Shown here: piece after piece, positions 40,123-52,803 of the stretch | How positions within the stretch are numbered: the first letter of the stretch is position 1 | How the letters are laid out: each line of letters begins with the position of its first letter | Assembly: GCF_019703515.2 (NCBI RefSeq) | Contig: NC_059346.1 | Span: forward strand, 10,697,001-10,761,000 | Length of the DNA: 64,000 nucleotides | Direction of reading: 5' to 3' | DNA from: Myxocyprinus asiaticus | Taxonomy: Eukaryota; Chordata; Actinopteri; Cypriniformes; Catostomidae | The notes under the pieces: generated by a model | Seen by the model: only the letters and a program-made list of their open reading frames with translations | Told to the model about the DNA's origin: nothing | The model's database searches: none | Made by a program: the position numbers and the translations under genes

Positions 40123-40984
40123 ATGGCATCTGTTAATGCTATTTCTTCCTGCATTGCATGTCACATGTTTACTATAGCTTCTTCCATCAGCAGTGAGGGA
40201 TTCACATGTTATAAATGTAAGGAATTAGTTAGGCTGATGGAGAAGGTTAATAAATTAGAGACATGCATCCAAACGCTAGTGGAGGTCAGTGAGAAAGAGA
40301 AGCCGGTAGATACTGTTTCGGATGCAGGTAGTACAATGAGCAACACACACACTTTGGTTCCGGCTCTAGAGCCCCTGCAGCAGGGCATTTGGGTGACGTC
40401 TCGGCGGCATACTCGCTCAGCAAAGCGATACCACTCTCCCGTTCCAGTTAGGGTTTCCAATGGATTCTCCCCACTCAGTGATGCACCCACTGAGAATCAT
40501 GTTGAAAGAGCCCTAATAATTGGTGATTCTATTGTAAGGAATGTAGAGACTCCAGCCACTATTGTAAATGCATTTCTGGGGCTCGAGTGTTTGACATCAG
40601 ATCAAATTTACAAGTGCTGGCTAATGCTATACGTAGATTTTCTACAATTGTTATTCATGTCGGCACTAATGATGTCCGGTTTTGCCAGTCGGAGATCACT
40701 AGAGATAATGTTAAAGAGGTGTGTGAACTTGCAAAAATGATGTCAGACACTGTAATGGCCCCCTCCCTGCTTGTCATGGTGACCAGGTTTATAGTAGATT
40801 AGTGTCACTGAATGGCTGGATGTCTGAGTGGTGTCTGGAGAATAGCATAGGATTTACAGACAATTGGAAGAGTTTTTGGGGTAGACCTGACCTGCTTAAG
40901 AGAGACGGACTCCATCCGTCCAGGGAAGGCACCGCTCTCCTTTCTAGTAATTTGGTTCATAGTCTTAATAATGATAGTATCTGA
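40123..40984 (+). pseudogene. LINE ORF1 with SGNH/GDSL-type esterase domain
   Basis: The frame opens with a Cys-containing region and a short coiled-coil-like stretch (ELVRLMEKVNKLETCIQTL), then basic sequence. An esterase-like domain follows: GDSIVRN (nucleophile Ser block), HVGTNDV and DGLHPS (Asp/His block). This ORF1 type is known from CR1/L2-group LINEs. Frame changes near 40580 and 40790 break it into three pieces. Confidence 0.78.
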
Positions 40985-41225
40985 CTAACTGGGGCCCAGG
41001 TCAGGAAGCAGACAAACTGGTTAATCTGAATATCTGCTAGCTGCCTTAAGTCGTCACACAGGACACATAAACTACAACACATAGGGACTGTATCACCTAG
41101 ATATCTCATAGAGTCTGTGTCTGTTCCCCGAACTACCACACACAAAACTCTCACTAAATCATTTAGAAAAAAATTGATTAAGGTCAAACTTGAAAAAAAA
41201 AAAAAAAATTAAAGATAAACATCAT

Positions 41226-43968
41226 ATGAAGGTAGGGCTACTAAACATTAGATCTTTTTCTACCAAAGCACTAATTGTAAATGAATTTATTACAGATCAT
41301 AGTTTGGATGCACTCTGTTTGACCAAAACCTGGCTTAAACTGGATGAATATATTAGTTTAAATTAATCTACTCCCCCAGGTTATTGTTATAAACATGAGC
41401 CTTGTCTGAAGGGTCAAGGAGGAGGTGTTGCTACAATTTACAGTGAAGTTTTTGGTGTTACTCAGAGGACAGGATATAAGTTTAAGTCTTTTGAACTAAT
41501 AATGCTTACTGTGACACCGTCAGATATAAATAAAAAAAAAACTCTGTCGTCTTTTGCCCTTGCTACAGTATATAGATAACCCAGGCCTTATTCTGATTTC
41601 CTTGGTGAATTTGCTCATTTTTTTTATCAGATTTGTAGTTACTACAGATAAAGCTTTATTTGTTGGTGACTTCAACAATTAAATAGATAATGAAAATGAC
41701 ACATTGGGATTAGCATTTATCGATATTCTGAACTCTCTTGGAGTCAGACAAAATGTGACAGGAACAACTCATCGCCACAATCATATGCTAGATGTAATTC
41801 TGTCATATGGAGTTGATGTTGATACTATAGAAATTCTTCCGCAGAGCGATGACATCTCAGATCATTACCTTCTCTCTTGTATGCTGCGATCAGCTAATAT
41901 TACTCAATCTACACCACGCTATCGTTCAGGTAGAACTATTCTTTCGACCACTAAAGATAGCTTCACTAATAATCTTCCAGATCGATCTTATACACTCAAT
42001 AAGCCCCAAAGTCTAGAAGAACTTGGTGAAAAAACAGAAAATATAAATACAGTCTTCTCTAGCACTCTTGATAATGTCACCCCCCTTTGATTGAAGAAAA
42101 TTAAAGAAAAAAGCCTCACACCATGGTACAATCATCACACTCATGCTTTCAAGAGAGCAGCTCAGAAAATGGGTCGCAAGTGGAAGAATACAAAATTAGA
42201 GGTATTTCGTGGTGCATGGAATGATAATGCACTAAATGGTGCTAAAAGCTGCCAGATCAGCATATTTTAGCAAATTCATAGAAAATAACCACAACAATCC
42301 TAGGTGTTTATTCAGTACTGTGGAACAATTGGTTAAGAATAAAGCCTCAACTGAACCAGATATTCTGTCGCAGCACAATAGTAATGACTCCATGAATTTC
42401 TTTACTGATAAAATTTAAATAATCAGAAATAAAATTGGAATTATGCAATCATCTGTCACAGTACCTCAGAAAACAGTGTCTCATAATTTTCCTCATGTGC
42501 AACTTCAACCCTTCGCTGTCATAGGTCATGAAGAGCTAACAAAACATCAAAAGCCACAACACGTTTGTTAGATCCAATACCAACTAAGCTCTTAAAAGAG
42601 GTATTCCCTGTAATCTCAGAACCTCTTCTTAATATTATTAACTCCTTGCTATCCTTAGGATATGTCCCAAGAAACTTTAAAATGGCGGTTATCAAACCGC
42701 TTATTAAGAAGCCTCAACTTGATCCTGGAGAACTGGCTAATTATAGACCGATTTCAAATCTCCCATTTATGTTGAAAATACTAGAAAAGGTAGTGTCCTC
42801 CCAACTATGTTGTATTTCTACACAGAAATAGTATATATGAACAATTTCAGTCAGGATTTAGGCCCCATCACAGTACAGAGACTGCACTTATCAGAGTTAC
42901 AAATGACTTGCTCTTACCATCTGATCACGACTGCATTTCACTTCTAGTGCTTATAGATCTTAGTGCTGCCTTGGACACGATAGATCACGACATTCTCTTA
43001 AATAGGCTAGAGAATTATTTTGGCATTTGTGGACTTGCATTAGCATGGTTTAGGTCCTATTTAGCAGACCGCTACCACTTTGTCTATGTAAATGCAGAAT
43101 TGTCAAACCAAAAAAAGTTAAGTATGGAGTGCCACAGGGATCAGTTTTAGGGCCTCTGCTTTTCTCCTTGTATATGCTTCCCCTGGGAGATATAATCAGG
43201 AATCATGGAATAACTTTATATTTCTTCAAAACCTGATGAGTGTATCAATGAAATCAAAGATTGGATGGCCAGAAATTTCCTTCTACTCAATTCCGACAAA
43301 ACAGAGGTACAAATTATTGGACCAAAAAACCTCTAAAAATAAGCCGCTAAAATAATTTGACTCTCGATGGATGTACCGTTACATCGTCTTCAACAGCGAA
43401 GAACTTAGGTGTTATATTTGATACCAATCTTTCATTTGAAAATCAAATTACCAATGTTTGTAGAACAGCATTCTTCCACATAAGAAATATTGCTAAATTA
43501 TGACACATGCTCTCTGTTGCTGATGGCGAAAACTAATTCATGCGTTCATGGCCTCAAGACTAGATTATTGTAATGCATTACTGCGAGGATGTCCAGCAAG
43601 ATCAATAAATAAACTTCAATTGGTTCAAAATGCAGCAGCCAGAGTGCTGATTAGAACCAAGAAATATGATCATATTAGCCCCATTTTATCGTCATTACAT
43701 TGGCTACCTGTTAAATTTCTAATTAATTTTAAAATTCAGTTAACTACGTACAAATCTTTGAATGGTCTAGCTCTGCAGTACTTAAGTGAACTTCTACCAT
43801 GATATATTCCATCACGTTCATTACGATCACAAAAGTCTGGCCTGTTAATTGTTCCTAGAATATCAAAATCCACAAAAGGAGGTAGATCCTTTTCATATTT
43901 GGCTCTTAAACTATGGAATAGTCTCCAATGGGATACTCATATGCCATTGCCTGAACCTAGGATTTAGG
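41226..43968 (+). pseudogene. LINE ORF2: APE endonuclease plus reverse transcriptase, broken
   Basis: It starts MKVGLLNIRS. The APE-type endonuclease blocks are legible (TKTWL near 41330, FVGDFN near 41660 and SDHYLL near 41860). The reverse transcriptase shows YRPISNLPFM (42745), FRPHHSTETALI (42860), LIDLSAALDTIDHD (42950) and LDYCNALLRGCPAR (43560). The catalytic YADD block is deleted: HGI at about 43210 passes almost directly to LY-SSKPDE. Several frame shifts and stops occur. Confidence 0.85.
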
Positions 43969-44679
43969 ACAGACCTCACCGAAATGACCGGCTGGTTGGA
44001 ACTGCAGTGCACCTCACTGATCTCTGCCTGAATCACCTCAGACTAATGATGGACTAGACTCTTATAATGCAATAAATACACTATGAATTAATTGCCAACA
44101 AAACCCTTCCTCAGCCAACTAACAAAGGACAATGCATCTATGTGAACTTCTGCAGTTAATCCAGGATGAACGTCAAAGACATTAGTCATTAATCTTACAG
44201 TTTTTACAAAAACTTTGTTTAAACACCAACCCTCAACACTTACTTAGTTTAATCATTTTAAACCATGACTTGCACTATGCATAATTAAGTAATATTGGCA
44301 TTATATTCATGATGTTAACCAGAGGGGAACTGGCCCCACGGTGAGCCTGGTTTCTCCCAAGGTTATTTTTGTCCATTAACCAACATCTTATGGAGTTTTG
44401 TGTTCCTTGCCACAGTCGCCTTCGGCTTGCTCACTGGGTTTCTAAATACAGTTATTATTTAATTACTTATTTTTAGACACAATTCACAATCATATTTTAT
44501 CAAACTATATGATGACTCTAAGACATTATAGATATTACAGTTTCATTTTCTGTTAATGCATGATTTTCTGTAAAGCTGCTTTGAAATGATGTGTGTTGTG
44601 AAAGACACTATACAAATAAAAATGACTTGACTTGACTGTGTGTGACTGACCAAACAGAACCAGATATTCCAGAGAGCTA

Positions 44680-45045
44680 TGTAATTATAATAATAAGTGA
44701 TAAACTGATATATTTGCCATGGCCTTTAATTGGCCCATATTTGGCAATTATCGGCATCAGCCGATAACAGTGTTCACTTGACCTATTAACAGAAGTGTTA
44801 ATTTTCCATTGTGTCCGTTCCAAAATCAACCAATAGATTTGTCAGTGAATAGCTGACAAACAATAAGGTTTTTTCTTTTCAAGTTTATGCAAATCAGAGT
44901 AAACATTGCACTAAATAAGTGTTTGTTTCACTTTAGAATTGTTTTGTACATCTGATTTACTCATGTTAAATTTTATTATGGTTATCGGCATTTATATTGG
45001 CCATCGACCACTGAAAAACCCATGTCGGTCGACTACTACTACTAC
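44680..45045. mobile_element. Fragment of a hAT-like repeat
   Basis: Blocks GGCCTTTAATTGGCCCATAT, TATCGGCATCAGCCGATAAC and CATCGACCACTGAAAAACCC are typical of one end of a common fish nonautonomous transposon. No second terminus is visible. Confidence 0.5.
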
Positions 45046-45258
45046 TAATAATAACAGTTATAATACAGCTAAGACAGGTGTTTATTTATTTTATATGTCT
45101 TGGTATATAATTTTGACTTCTGTTCCTCCATTTCTGTAAGTAATAAGGAGACTTTCAGCTCTTTTTTCACATCTATTTAGAAATTTGAAAAAAAAAAAAA
45201 AAATTTAAGTTAGCTAAATCTTAATACACATAATGTTGTGGACATACTTTAAAATAAT

Positions 45259-45259
45259 T

Positions 45260-45302
<43 letters not shown>

Positions 45303-45311
45303 TGTGTGTGA
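45259..45311. repeat. (TG)n microsatellite
   Basis: About 25 TG units with two TTTG interruptions. It lies 22 bp from the donor side of the neighbouring txnrd2 exon relic. Confidence 0.95.
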
Positions 45312-45332
45312 GAAACATAGAGATGTCCTCAC

Positions 45333-45496
45333 CTACTGCCTGAAGTACTGAGTTTATGCTCCTCTTTAGTGTTTAGATCTGTCCGTATGACCTAAAGAAG
45401 CCCAGATGGGAGCTTTTCTATTCATTTCGGTGTACACTTCCAAGAGAACTTGGTGCCATATGCCTCCATGTAGTCTGTGACTAACCCAGCCATTTG
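45333..45496 (-). pseudogene. txnrd2: txnrd2 exon of the NADPH domain with two stop codons
   Basis: The minus strand reads QMAGLVTDYMEAYGTKFSWK, then CTPK, a stop, IEKLPSGLL, a stop, and VIRTDLNTKEE. It matches the NADPH-domain segment that follows the GFDQQM motif. The stops are TGA at 45424-45422 (position of a basic residue) and TAG at 45394-45392 (position of Gln). A donor GTGAGG starts at 45332. The expected acceptor AG before CAAATG at 45496 reads GG, so the splice site is probably lost as well. Confidence 0.85.
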
Positions 45497-46029
45497 CCGA
45501 CAGACAAGGAGAAAGGCAATACACAAGAGAAGAGATATTAAGGCTCTGTGACCTCAAAAGCATTTTTGTAATCTTAAACTGTCATGAAAGCTACAGAAGA
45601 GTTAAAAAAATATTCATTATCCAAAAAACTTTATCCAAGACACAACGACCTATCAAAGCAGGACCTGTACAGAAATATATTCTAAAAAAGGGCTGTTAAC
45701 TGTATTAAAGGTATTTCATTGTCAATTGTTTTCTTAAACACTTATTTTACTTTTCAGCAATTTGCTCTTAGTTGTCATCCCATGTTACTCATGCCAGCCT
45801 ATATCGCTGGTGTAATGTTTAACAACAACATGACAAATCTCCTGTCAGAACACCATAACCATTAATTAAAGATGAATGCATTAAAAACAGGGTAATAAAA
45901 CAAGTCTGGCCAGGTCCCTCATCCTGTTTTTGCCATGCAGTATGACAGCTTTACCAGGGTGAGTCACTTCAAAGAATGCCCAAACCAAGCTGATGTAAAA
46001 TTGTCATGGGATATTTGATATCTCAAAAA
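45497..46029. other. Gene-free intronic stretch
   Basis: No exon was recognised. The exon carrying the GASYVALEC-type NADPH-binding motif was expected between here and 51010 and was not found. Confidence 0.35.
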
Positions 46030-47180
46030 GTGTTGCCATGGCAACATTAATTCTTATTATTCCTTTCTTCCTATATTTGAGTGTTTTTGAGGCATTTGGC
46101 ATGCTTAAAATTTCATGAAATTTAGCACACACATCAGAGTCGATGGCCATTAGGGCTGGGCAAAAGTTGCAGGAGGGGGTGTGCGGGGGGGCTCTGTAGC
46201 ACCCCCTTTAAAATGGGGATGTAACGGGGGCTCTGTAGCACCCCCATTTTCACCTAGAATCACCAAAATTGGTACATATATTGTTGTCATCAAGCTGAAC
46301 AACTTTCATAATTACAGTCATTAGCTCCGTTCAGCAGGAATTCAGCAATTTTAGATTTTTTTTCAAAATCGCAGGCTCTGAACTTTTAAATACTCCTCCT
46401 AGGGGATTCATGTGACTGGCACCAAATATGTGGAACATCATGCCAAGACATTGTAGATGCTAAATTGTGAATGGATTTTTGATACATCAAACAGTGTTGC
46501 CATGGCGAGGCAATAAATTAATGGCAAAAATGTGAAACAGGAAGTGTCTCATATCTTCTGTGCATTGTGTGATTTAGATCAAAATTGAGCTGTATTTTCG
46601 GTCTTGGGGGCTGATCACTGTTCACTGGATGTGGCTTTTGTGGGTAATGGTCATAGCGCCACCAACTGGCAGCAGGAAGAGTGGCACTTACAACAGACTT
46701 TAAAATAGTCATTTTACATTTACCCAAATCGCTTCAAAATTGTTAACAATAATGTCAAGCACCGCTGGTGTAAAACTGTGAAGGCATTCTTGATATCTTG
46801 AAAAGTGCTGTCATGGCAACGGATCAAATTACATGATGTTGTATTGTATTCGGGTGTATTTGACCAACTCAGCCATATGATTAATAATGCTTAAAACATG
46901 AAAGTAGGCTACAGTGGGTCATGGTCATAAGGCCTCCAGCTGGCAACAATAGATGTTCAAGGGTATTCCAAAACTTGCCAAAAATATCATTTATTTCATT
47001 TGCCACACACATCAAAGTTGTTAACCATTGTGTCGGAGCAGAAGGTAAGACATGGTGTCTTACTTGTTTACTTGACCAAACGCATGCATCCATCATGCAT
47101 TGTTTTCCAAAAGCCACCAAGTGGAAATGGACCAATAGTGCTTGGGCCTTTCATCGCTGCTTGCAGATATATTTATTTAT
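46030..47180 (+). repeat. tRNA-module repeat family, divergent copy 3
   Basis: It begins with family-type sequence (TTCCTTTCTTCCTATATTTG, TTTAGCACACACATCAGAGT) and ends with GTGCTTGGGCCTTTCATCGC TGCTTGCAGATATA, matching the 3' block of copies 1 and 2b. Two GGGGGCTCTGTAGCACCCCC-like blocks lie near 46190 and 46228. No clear tRNA-like module was seen in this copy. Confidence 0.55.
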
Positions 47181-48206
47181 TGCTATTATTATATATAACA
47201 ATATACTATTGTTATAGAATTATTAATCATTATAGATTAAATATATTCTATTACAGTCACTGGATGATTAAATGAAAGAATTTTTGTTATGTGGGACAAC
47301 ACCATGAGATTAGCCAATTACATGTGTTATTGATTAATAACAGTGCTTCTAAAAGTCTCTTAAAAAAAATAAAAAATGAAAAAGCCATGATTTGTGTCAA
47401 TGATCAATAACATTGCTTCTAATAGTCTCTTAAAAATTCAGTCATTTAATTCTGAGTGGACACTCCTCCTGTGGGTGCTATTTATGAAGTATACAACTGG
47501 CACCAACAACCAACCTAAAAAACACAAAAAAACAACAATTAATGAACACGCAACTATGATGTCACATCACAACAATGACAAACATGATGTGCAATTAGTC
47601 ACAGGGCATAACAGATATTAAAGTATGACAACAAAACTAACAACAATTTTGCACCAGTTAAAAGAGGGAGGAAAACATGTTAAGGATGAGTTGAGAACAA
47701 ATTAACAAAGAGAAATATCTACGTGTGTGGGCGATGTGTACAGCCTGCTATAATCTGCCCTGAGTTTCATGGTCATGGTGAAATGTAATTGCTGGCAGAG
47801 AGTCTAATCCTGGATGTCCCCACACAGTGCTGCTGAGTGATACCCACTTACACCAAAACAACATCACATGCATTCATTGTACAACACTGCTAATGCACAG
47901 CTACACTTAGTACCCTTTTGTGTGGCTGGCTTATAGAGAATTAGGTGCAAAATCTCAGACCTCTTTTTTGCACTTTTATCAGCAAACATGTCCCTGAATT
48001 CCCACCTGCCACACTGCAGCATGTCTGATAATCAGGATTGACCTGCACTAAGAGCCTCCAGTCTGGATTTGGATAGAGGACATTCCTGTTAGAGCACCAG
48101 TTTAACAGCAAAGTACAGCTAATGTAGGATAAGCAAGAATATTTTTTTTTTTAAATAAGTAAACAAGATACACCATCCAATGATTGTGCAGCTAGAGCAG
48201 AGCTGA
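47181..48206. other. Gene-free intronic stretch
   Basis: It contains two similar AT-rich blocks (AACAGTGCTTCTAAAAGTCT at 47340 and AACATTGCTTCTAATAGTCT at 47407). No exon was recognised. Confidence 0.35.
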
Positions 48207-49305
48207 TTAGCAGTAGGGCTGGGTGATAGGACGATGTAATTGGATATCGACGATATCTTACAAATATCCCGATGCCGATTGTGACAGTCCTTGACAGACA
48301 ATGATCGACAATATCAGGAAATGGCAAAACCTTGGATCTGGGAAGTTGCCAAATATATTGAACAGTAGACCAGGATGTGAAATTAGCACCCGCCACCAGC
48401 CAAATGTGACGAGGATGAATCCAGCTCTTTATTCGCAAGCTACTAGTCCAAATGCAGGTAATTCATGCGCAGGTAATTTTGCTCATCTACCCGCCATTGT
48501 GGGTTGGGGGGATGGTGGTTGTTGGTGTAGAAAGTGGCGGTGCGTGGATAGAAAAACGGAGAGGAGTGGATACAGTGACACCCAGATGGAGAGGTGCGGC
48601 AACCTTGGTGTACGCACATGTTAAGTCTCCTGTGTGTTGCGGTTGTACAGAGACGGTTCCACCTCTAAAAAACGAAATTGTGCCCAAGACAAAAAATGAT
48701 CAAAACGGCAATTGCGAATGTGGTGGCCAATGGGGTAGCCAGGCTTCGGTCCATGGTGGCCACGGCCACCCCCTAGCTCCAGCACTGACATAAGGGAATT
48801 TACAGCATTAGGCTTACATATAATATGAAAACTGGTGTTTTCTATTCGTTTAAGCACATACTAAGTGAGGTAACAAACTGGCAATTATAAAATAGTAAAG
48901 AGGTAATGATTTATTTATATTTTTATTATTATTTTTTTTATTAATATCTTTACATTTTTAATTGTCTTTAGTTCTTAATTTGTAGGCTATTAGTAATTTT
49001 CCACCTGTTTATTTTACGTGACAGCAAATCGGGCTGTTGGAGAATGTAAATGTTTGGATTTGGGGAGGTGTTCGTTATTTTCATTGCTTTTTTTGTTTCA
49101 TTTAAAGAGCAATTTTAATTTAGAAATATCTTTTAAATTTTTCGTGTTTCAATAAATGAATCTGATTTTTAGAGCAAAATCAATAAAGCTAAAATATTCA
49201 TCAACCCTTGGCAGGGTGTTGACAATGTAATCGGATATCGCAATTTTTTTCTATAAAATATTGTGAACATTTTTTTTTGCATATTGCAAAGCCCTATTTA
49301 GCAGT
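48207..49305. mobile_element. hAT-type nonautonomous element with 8-bp target duplication
   Basis: TTAGCAGT flanks the element at 48207-48214 and 49298-49305. The ends are AGGGCTGGGTGAT and the inverse-like GCAAAGCCCTAT, with mirrored TGTAATTGGATATCG (48236) and TGTAATCGGATATCG (49226) subterminal blocks. The 1.08-kb interior has no intact transposase. An 8-bp duplication is the hAT signature. Confidence 0.8.
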
Positions 49306-50175
49306 CATTACACAAAAATATTTGACTGCAGAATGATACTACTGACCAATTAGAATCAAGTGTTCCACAAAACTGAGTAATTATCATTATTGTTGGGACT
49401 AGCATAGCTACAGTATCTCCTCAACTGTAGTTTCTATATTTATACATAAACTCCAGATGAGAGTTTATCATGGGCAATGTGTGGAAATGGGATTACTGTA
49501 AATGCAGTCAACCTTAGGTAGCACTTCTATAATAAACTCAGCCACAATAATATCAGCAGTTTAATGCTGTGCCTTACTAAATGTCAGCCGAAACTAAAAC
49601 TCCTTTCATTTCAGGAGAGTCGACAGAGATAAGCACGGAACAGAGGAGTATGTTCTGACAGATGTTCTGCTGCTGTGGTGGAAATGACTGCACAAGTAAA
49701 TGTAAAAGTTTTTGCTTTGTCCTCTTGGGTGTGTGTGCCAATGCCCTTGTTCATGCTCGTCAGTCACCAAGCTCTTGACACTTCCACAGGATGAGTACTC
49801 TTACTGGCAACAGTCTAAAATTGCACCTGTACAGCTGACAGCTCAACCGCAAAATAACATCACCTGCCTAAAAGGATGTGGTCGTGATGGTAACTAGCAT
49901 GACTTTAAAAGAAAATGGCAGGGAGGAATTGAAAATATATTCTCAGTTTCAGCTGAGTGCCTTGGTTAGCTTTTGATAATGGAGAAATTAAAATCCTTCT
50001 ATTGTTTATTGTGCATTCTGAAGAAGAACTTTAAAAAATAACTTTTTAAAAAATATAAATGTATTTACTGACATCTATAACTGGAGGACACAAGGACAAA
50101 ACAAATGCCACCAGCTGCATTTGCAGTAATTACAGCTGTTGGTTTCCATGGTCACAGCATAGGTAAATGTGACTT

Positions 50176-50235
<60 letters not shown>

Positions 50236-51009
50236 TATATACTGATGTTACATAACAAATAATATTTCAAAAATATTGTTACAGTTATCATACTATAATA
50301 AATATAAAGTTCTACACATATTAGATTTATACTATAATTCTAAAATGACTATTATTACAATTGTAAATAATGACAAAATAAAATTATTTCAATATCAAAC
50401 AATGTCAATCCTATCAATCCTTGATGGTTGAATCTCACAAAAAATGTCTGGGTTACATTTCACCCCAAAATAAATAATATTTTAAATAATATAAATAATA
50501 CAAAATAATATTTGCATAAAGAACATGGTCTATTTTTTGGGTGTGAAATATATGACCCAAACATTATTTAAAAGTTTTCATGTTAACAATAATAATGACA
50601 ATAATAATTATTGTTTGTATTAACAATAATAATGATTTATCTTTCTTTATCCTTTACTGGTCTCTTGATTTTGTTTATCCTATGTTTACCCTTTTCTGGT
50701 AACTCATTAGAAACGATCAAAAACAAATGCCAGGCTTTCAAGTCAGAGGAGGAATAATATCAATTGTATCATTTTGGCCAGACAGACAAAAGGAAATTGT
50801 CTCTCCCACTCACCAATCAGAAAAACAAGGTCACACAGCAAGAAGACAACACCCACACATACCCTTCTACAGTGGCACGTAAGTTGCTAACCAGTGGCTA
50901 ACACAATGTTTTTCGCAGTCACTATAGTCTATGGGCATTATAAGTAGCAACGGTATGGACAGTATATTATATACTGAAGTTTATAAGTATTATAAATATA
51001 AAGTCGTAC
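49306..51009. other. Gene-free intronic stretch with (TA)n
   Basis: A (TA)n microsatellite occupies 50182-50226. The sequence at 49570-49910 is more complex and repeat-free, but no splice-bounded coding block was recognised. Confidence 0.4.
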
Positions 51010-51088
51010 CTCTTTCCCTTTGGCATTCAAAATTCTGATAGTGTGTTTATCTACCAGACTTCCCTTCATATTCAAATATTTCACCTTC
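51010..51088 (-). pseudogene. txnrd2: txnrd2 exon, KVKY block
   Basis: The acceptor GGAACAG precedes 51088, and the donor GTACGA begins at 51009. The 79-bp exon is one base plus 26 codons: KVKYLNMKGSLVDKHTIRIL, then NAKGKE. It matches the FAD-domain beta region that follows the WGHR-VQLQD segment. The first base completes the codon begun by the AA ending exon 52804-52878, giving Lys. The exon has no stop. Confidence 0.88.
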
Positions 51089-51367
51089 CTGTTCCAACAA
51101 AGAGAGGGAGAAACATGGTCATATCACACTAACATGAATGAACAATATGCATAATTTATTTGTATTTTTTTTAAAAGGTGAAAAAACATTTGCACTCACC
51201 CGGAGCTTAGAGACAAAGAAACCAATACTGTCGGTATTAGAATACATCACATATATAAACTCCATCATAAAGGCCATCACATTTGTATCATTTCACAATG
51301 TTATTTTTCAGAAAAGCAAGTGGTGAAAGTTGGCTTTTTATAAAATATTAACATTACTTGCGTTTCA

Positions 51368-51617
51368 ACATCATATTTACGGGAAAATTGGCGTCATTTT
51401 TTTTAGACATTTCCGTTGAAGCAAAGGATTGTGGGTTGTGAATGCCCATGAAGGATACACCTCATGCATCCTCCGAATTCCCGTGAAAGTAGGTCGCATT
51501 CGAAGGTTGCATTCAGAGTGTCCTATTCGCTTTTATGAAATGAGACAGCCTTGATGACGTATGCGGCCAACAAATGTGACCTCCGGAGGACGCAGCCTTC
51601 CAAACGAGACATAGCCT
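51368..51617 (+). repeat. Dispersed repeat family, copy B
   Basis: It has the same ordered blocks as 36847-37101, including TTCCGTTGAAGCAAAGGATT and GACCTCCGGAGGACGCAGCC. It is more similar to copy C (54995-55370) than to copy A. Confidence 0.75.
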
Positions 51618-52803
51618 TAGAGTTGTGTGGGGTGGAAGGTGATGCGTGATCTGCTATGATGTCACAATCGAGTTGCATTATGGGATATCGAGCTGCCTGC
51701 AGAGTACATATGTGAAGGCCCCCTCTGCAAAAATCAAGAGGCTGAGGGTCTGTCAGCAGAAACTTCCCTCGCCAACTTAATGAATTGGAACAGACTTCCA
51801 AAATGGCGGCGGGGATTCCCACTTGGGAAGAAGTGCTTAGGGAAATTAGCAAGTTAGTGTGTTTAAAGTGAAGTGGAACGCAGCCTTGACTTTGCTTTCA
51901 AAAGCTAAGACACCATCATAACATCTTCTCTCGTCCAGCACCTTGACGACACACAACCACAGCGACCCCCAGCGGACTAAATTGTAACTGCGAGATATGG
52001 TGAGAGGTTAAGAGGGAAAGTACAGCATTCAGAGCTGCTCAAGGCAGGCAAATGCGTAAAGAAAAAAATTCAATATTCGAGTATTGTGTTCAATTCAATT
52101 CAACTCGATTCGTCGATTACTCGTGCACATCACTAATATATTTGGGTGCATTCTGAGAAATTATATCACTACACCTGTTTGCCTCACAGCCATACATCAA
52201 GATGTCTGAAATTCAGCCACATTCCCTCTGTACACAGAGCTTCAAACTGTAATTACCTCATCAGACAGTGAAAGAGATAGACAGCTAATGAGATCAGAAA
52301 TAAACACACCACTGCATAACATCTGTGTAATTCTTTTAAAATCGATCATAATCAATTTTGTTTTTTAATACTTAGTTAATACACAATTTCTATCCAAAGA
52401 TATATACTGGACACTAACCATGTGGAGAATACCACTAGAGCAAACTTGGTTAAAGTATCTTGGTAAAGGGGACATTAATGACAGATGGGGTTTTTTGAAA
52501 TCCCAAATTTTGGGTTGCCAGCCCAGATTCTTGACCATTACTCTACCATCGGCCTAGTGACACTAACGTGAACTGCTAATAATGTTAATTACTTTTCCTT
52601 TTTCCAAATGCCAAGGTTAGCATTACATTAAATAGATGTTATTTCAAATGCCAATTCTGTGTTCTGCAGATAAATTATTATTAACTCTAAGGAGTTAAAC
52701 ATTTGAGTTGCTCTTTATTAACAAATGGGCTCTCTGTGGAATATTTACACCCCTTACTTCAGATAGAAAATTTTGGAAGTGGTATTTTAATAGTAAGACT
52801 CAC
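51618..52803. other. Gene-free intronic stretch
   Basis: A hAT-end-like block (GATTCGTCGATTACTCGTGC ACATCAC) lies at 52099-52133 without a visible partner. No exon was recognised. Confidence 0.35.

Larger units (their letters stand above)
39605..44638 (+). mobile_element. Nearly full-length CR1/L2-type LINE, inactive
   Basis: It comprises a 5' UTR (about 39605-40122), ORF1 (40123-40984), ORF2 (41226 to about 43968), a 3' UTR and a GACTTGACTTGAC tail at 44624-44637. At about 5 kb it is close to a complete element. The 3' UTR recurs at 33626-34318. Many frame changes and stops make it inactive. It occupies a txnrd2 intron in the opposite orientation to the gene. Confidence 0.88.

Noticed and set aside
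48301..48793. Overlapping 100-codon plus-strand frames
   Set aside because: They lie within the hAT-type element, have no transposase resemblance and overlap each other.
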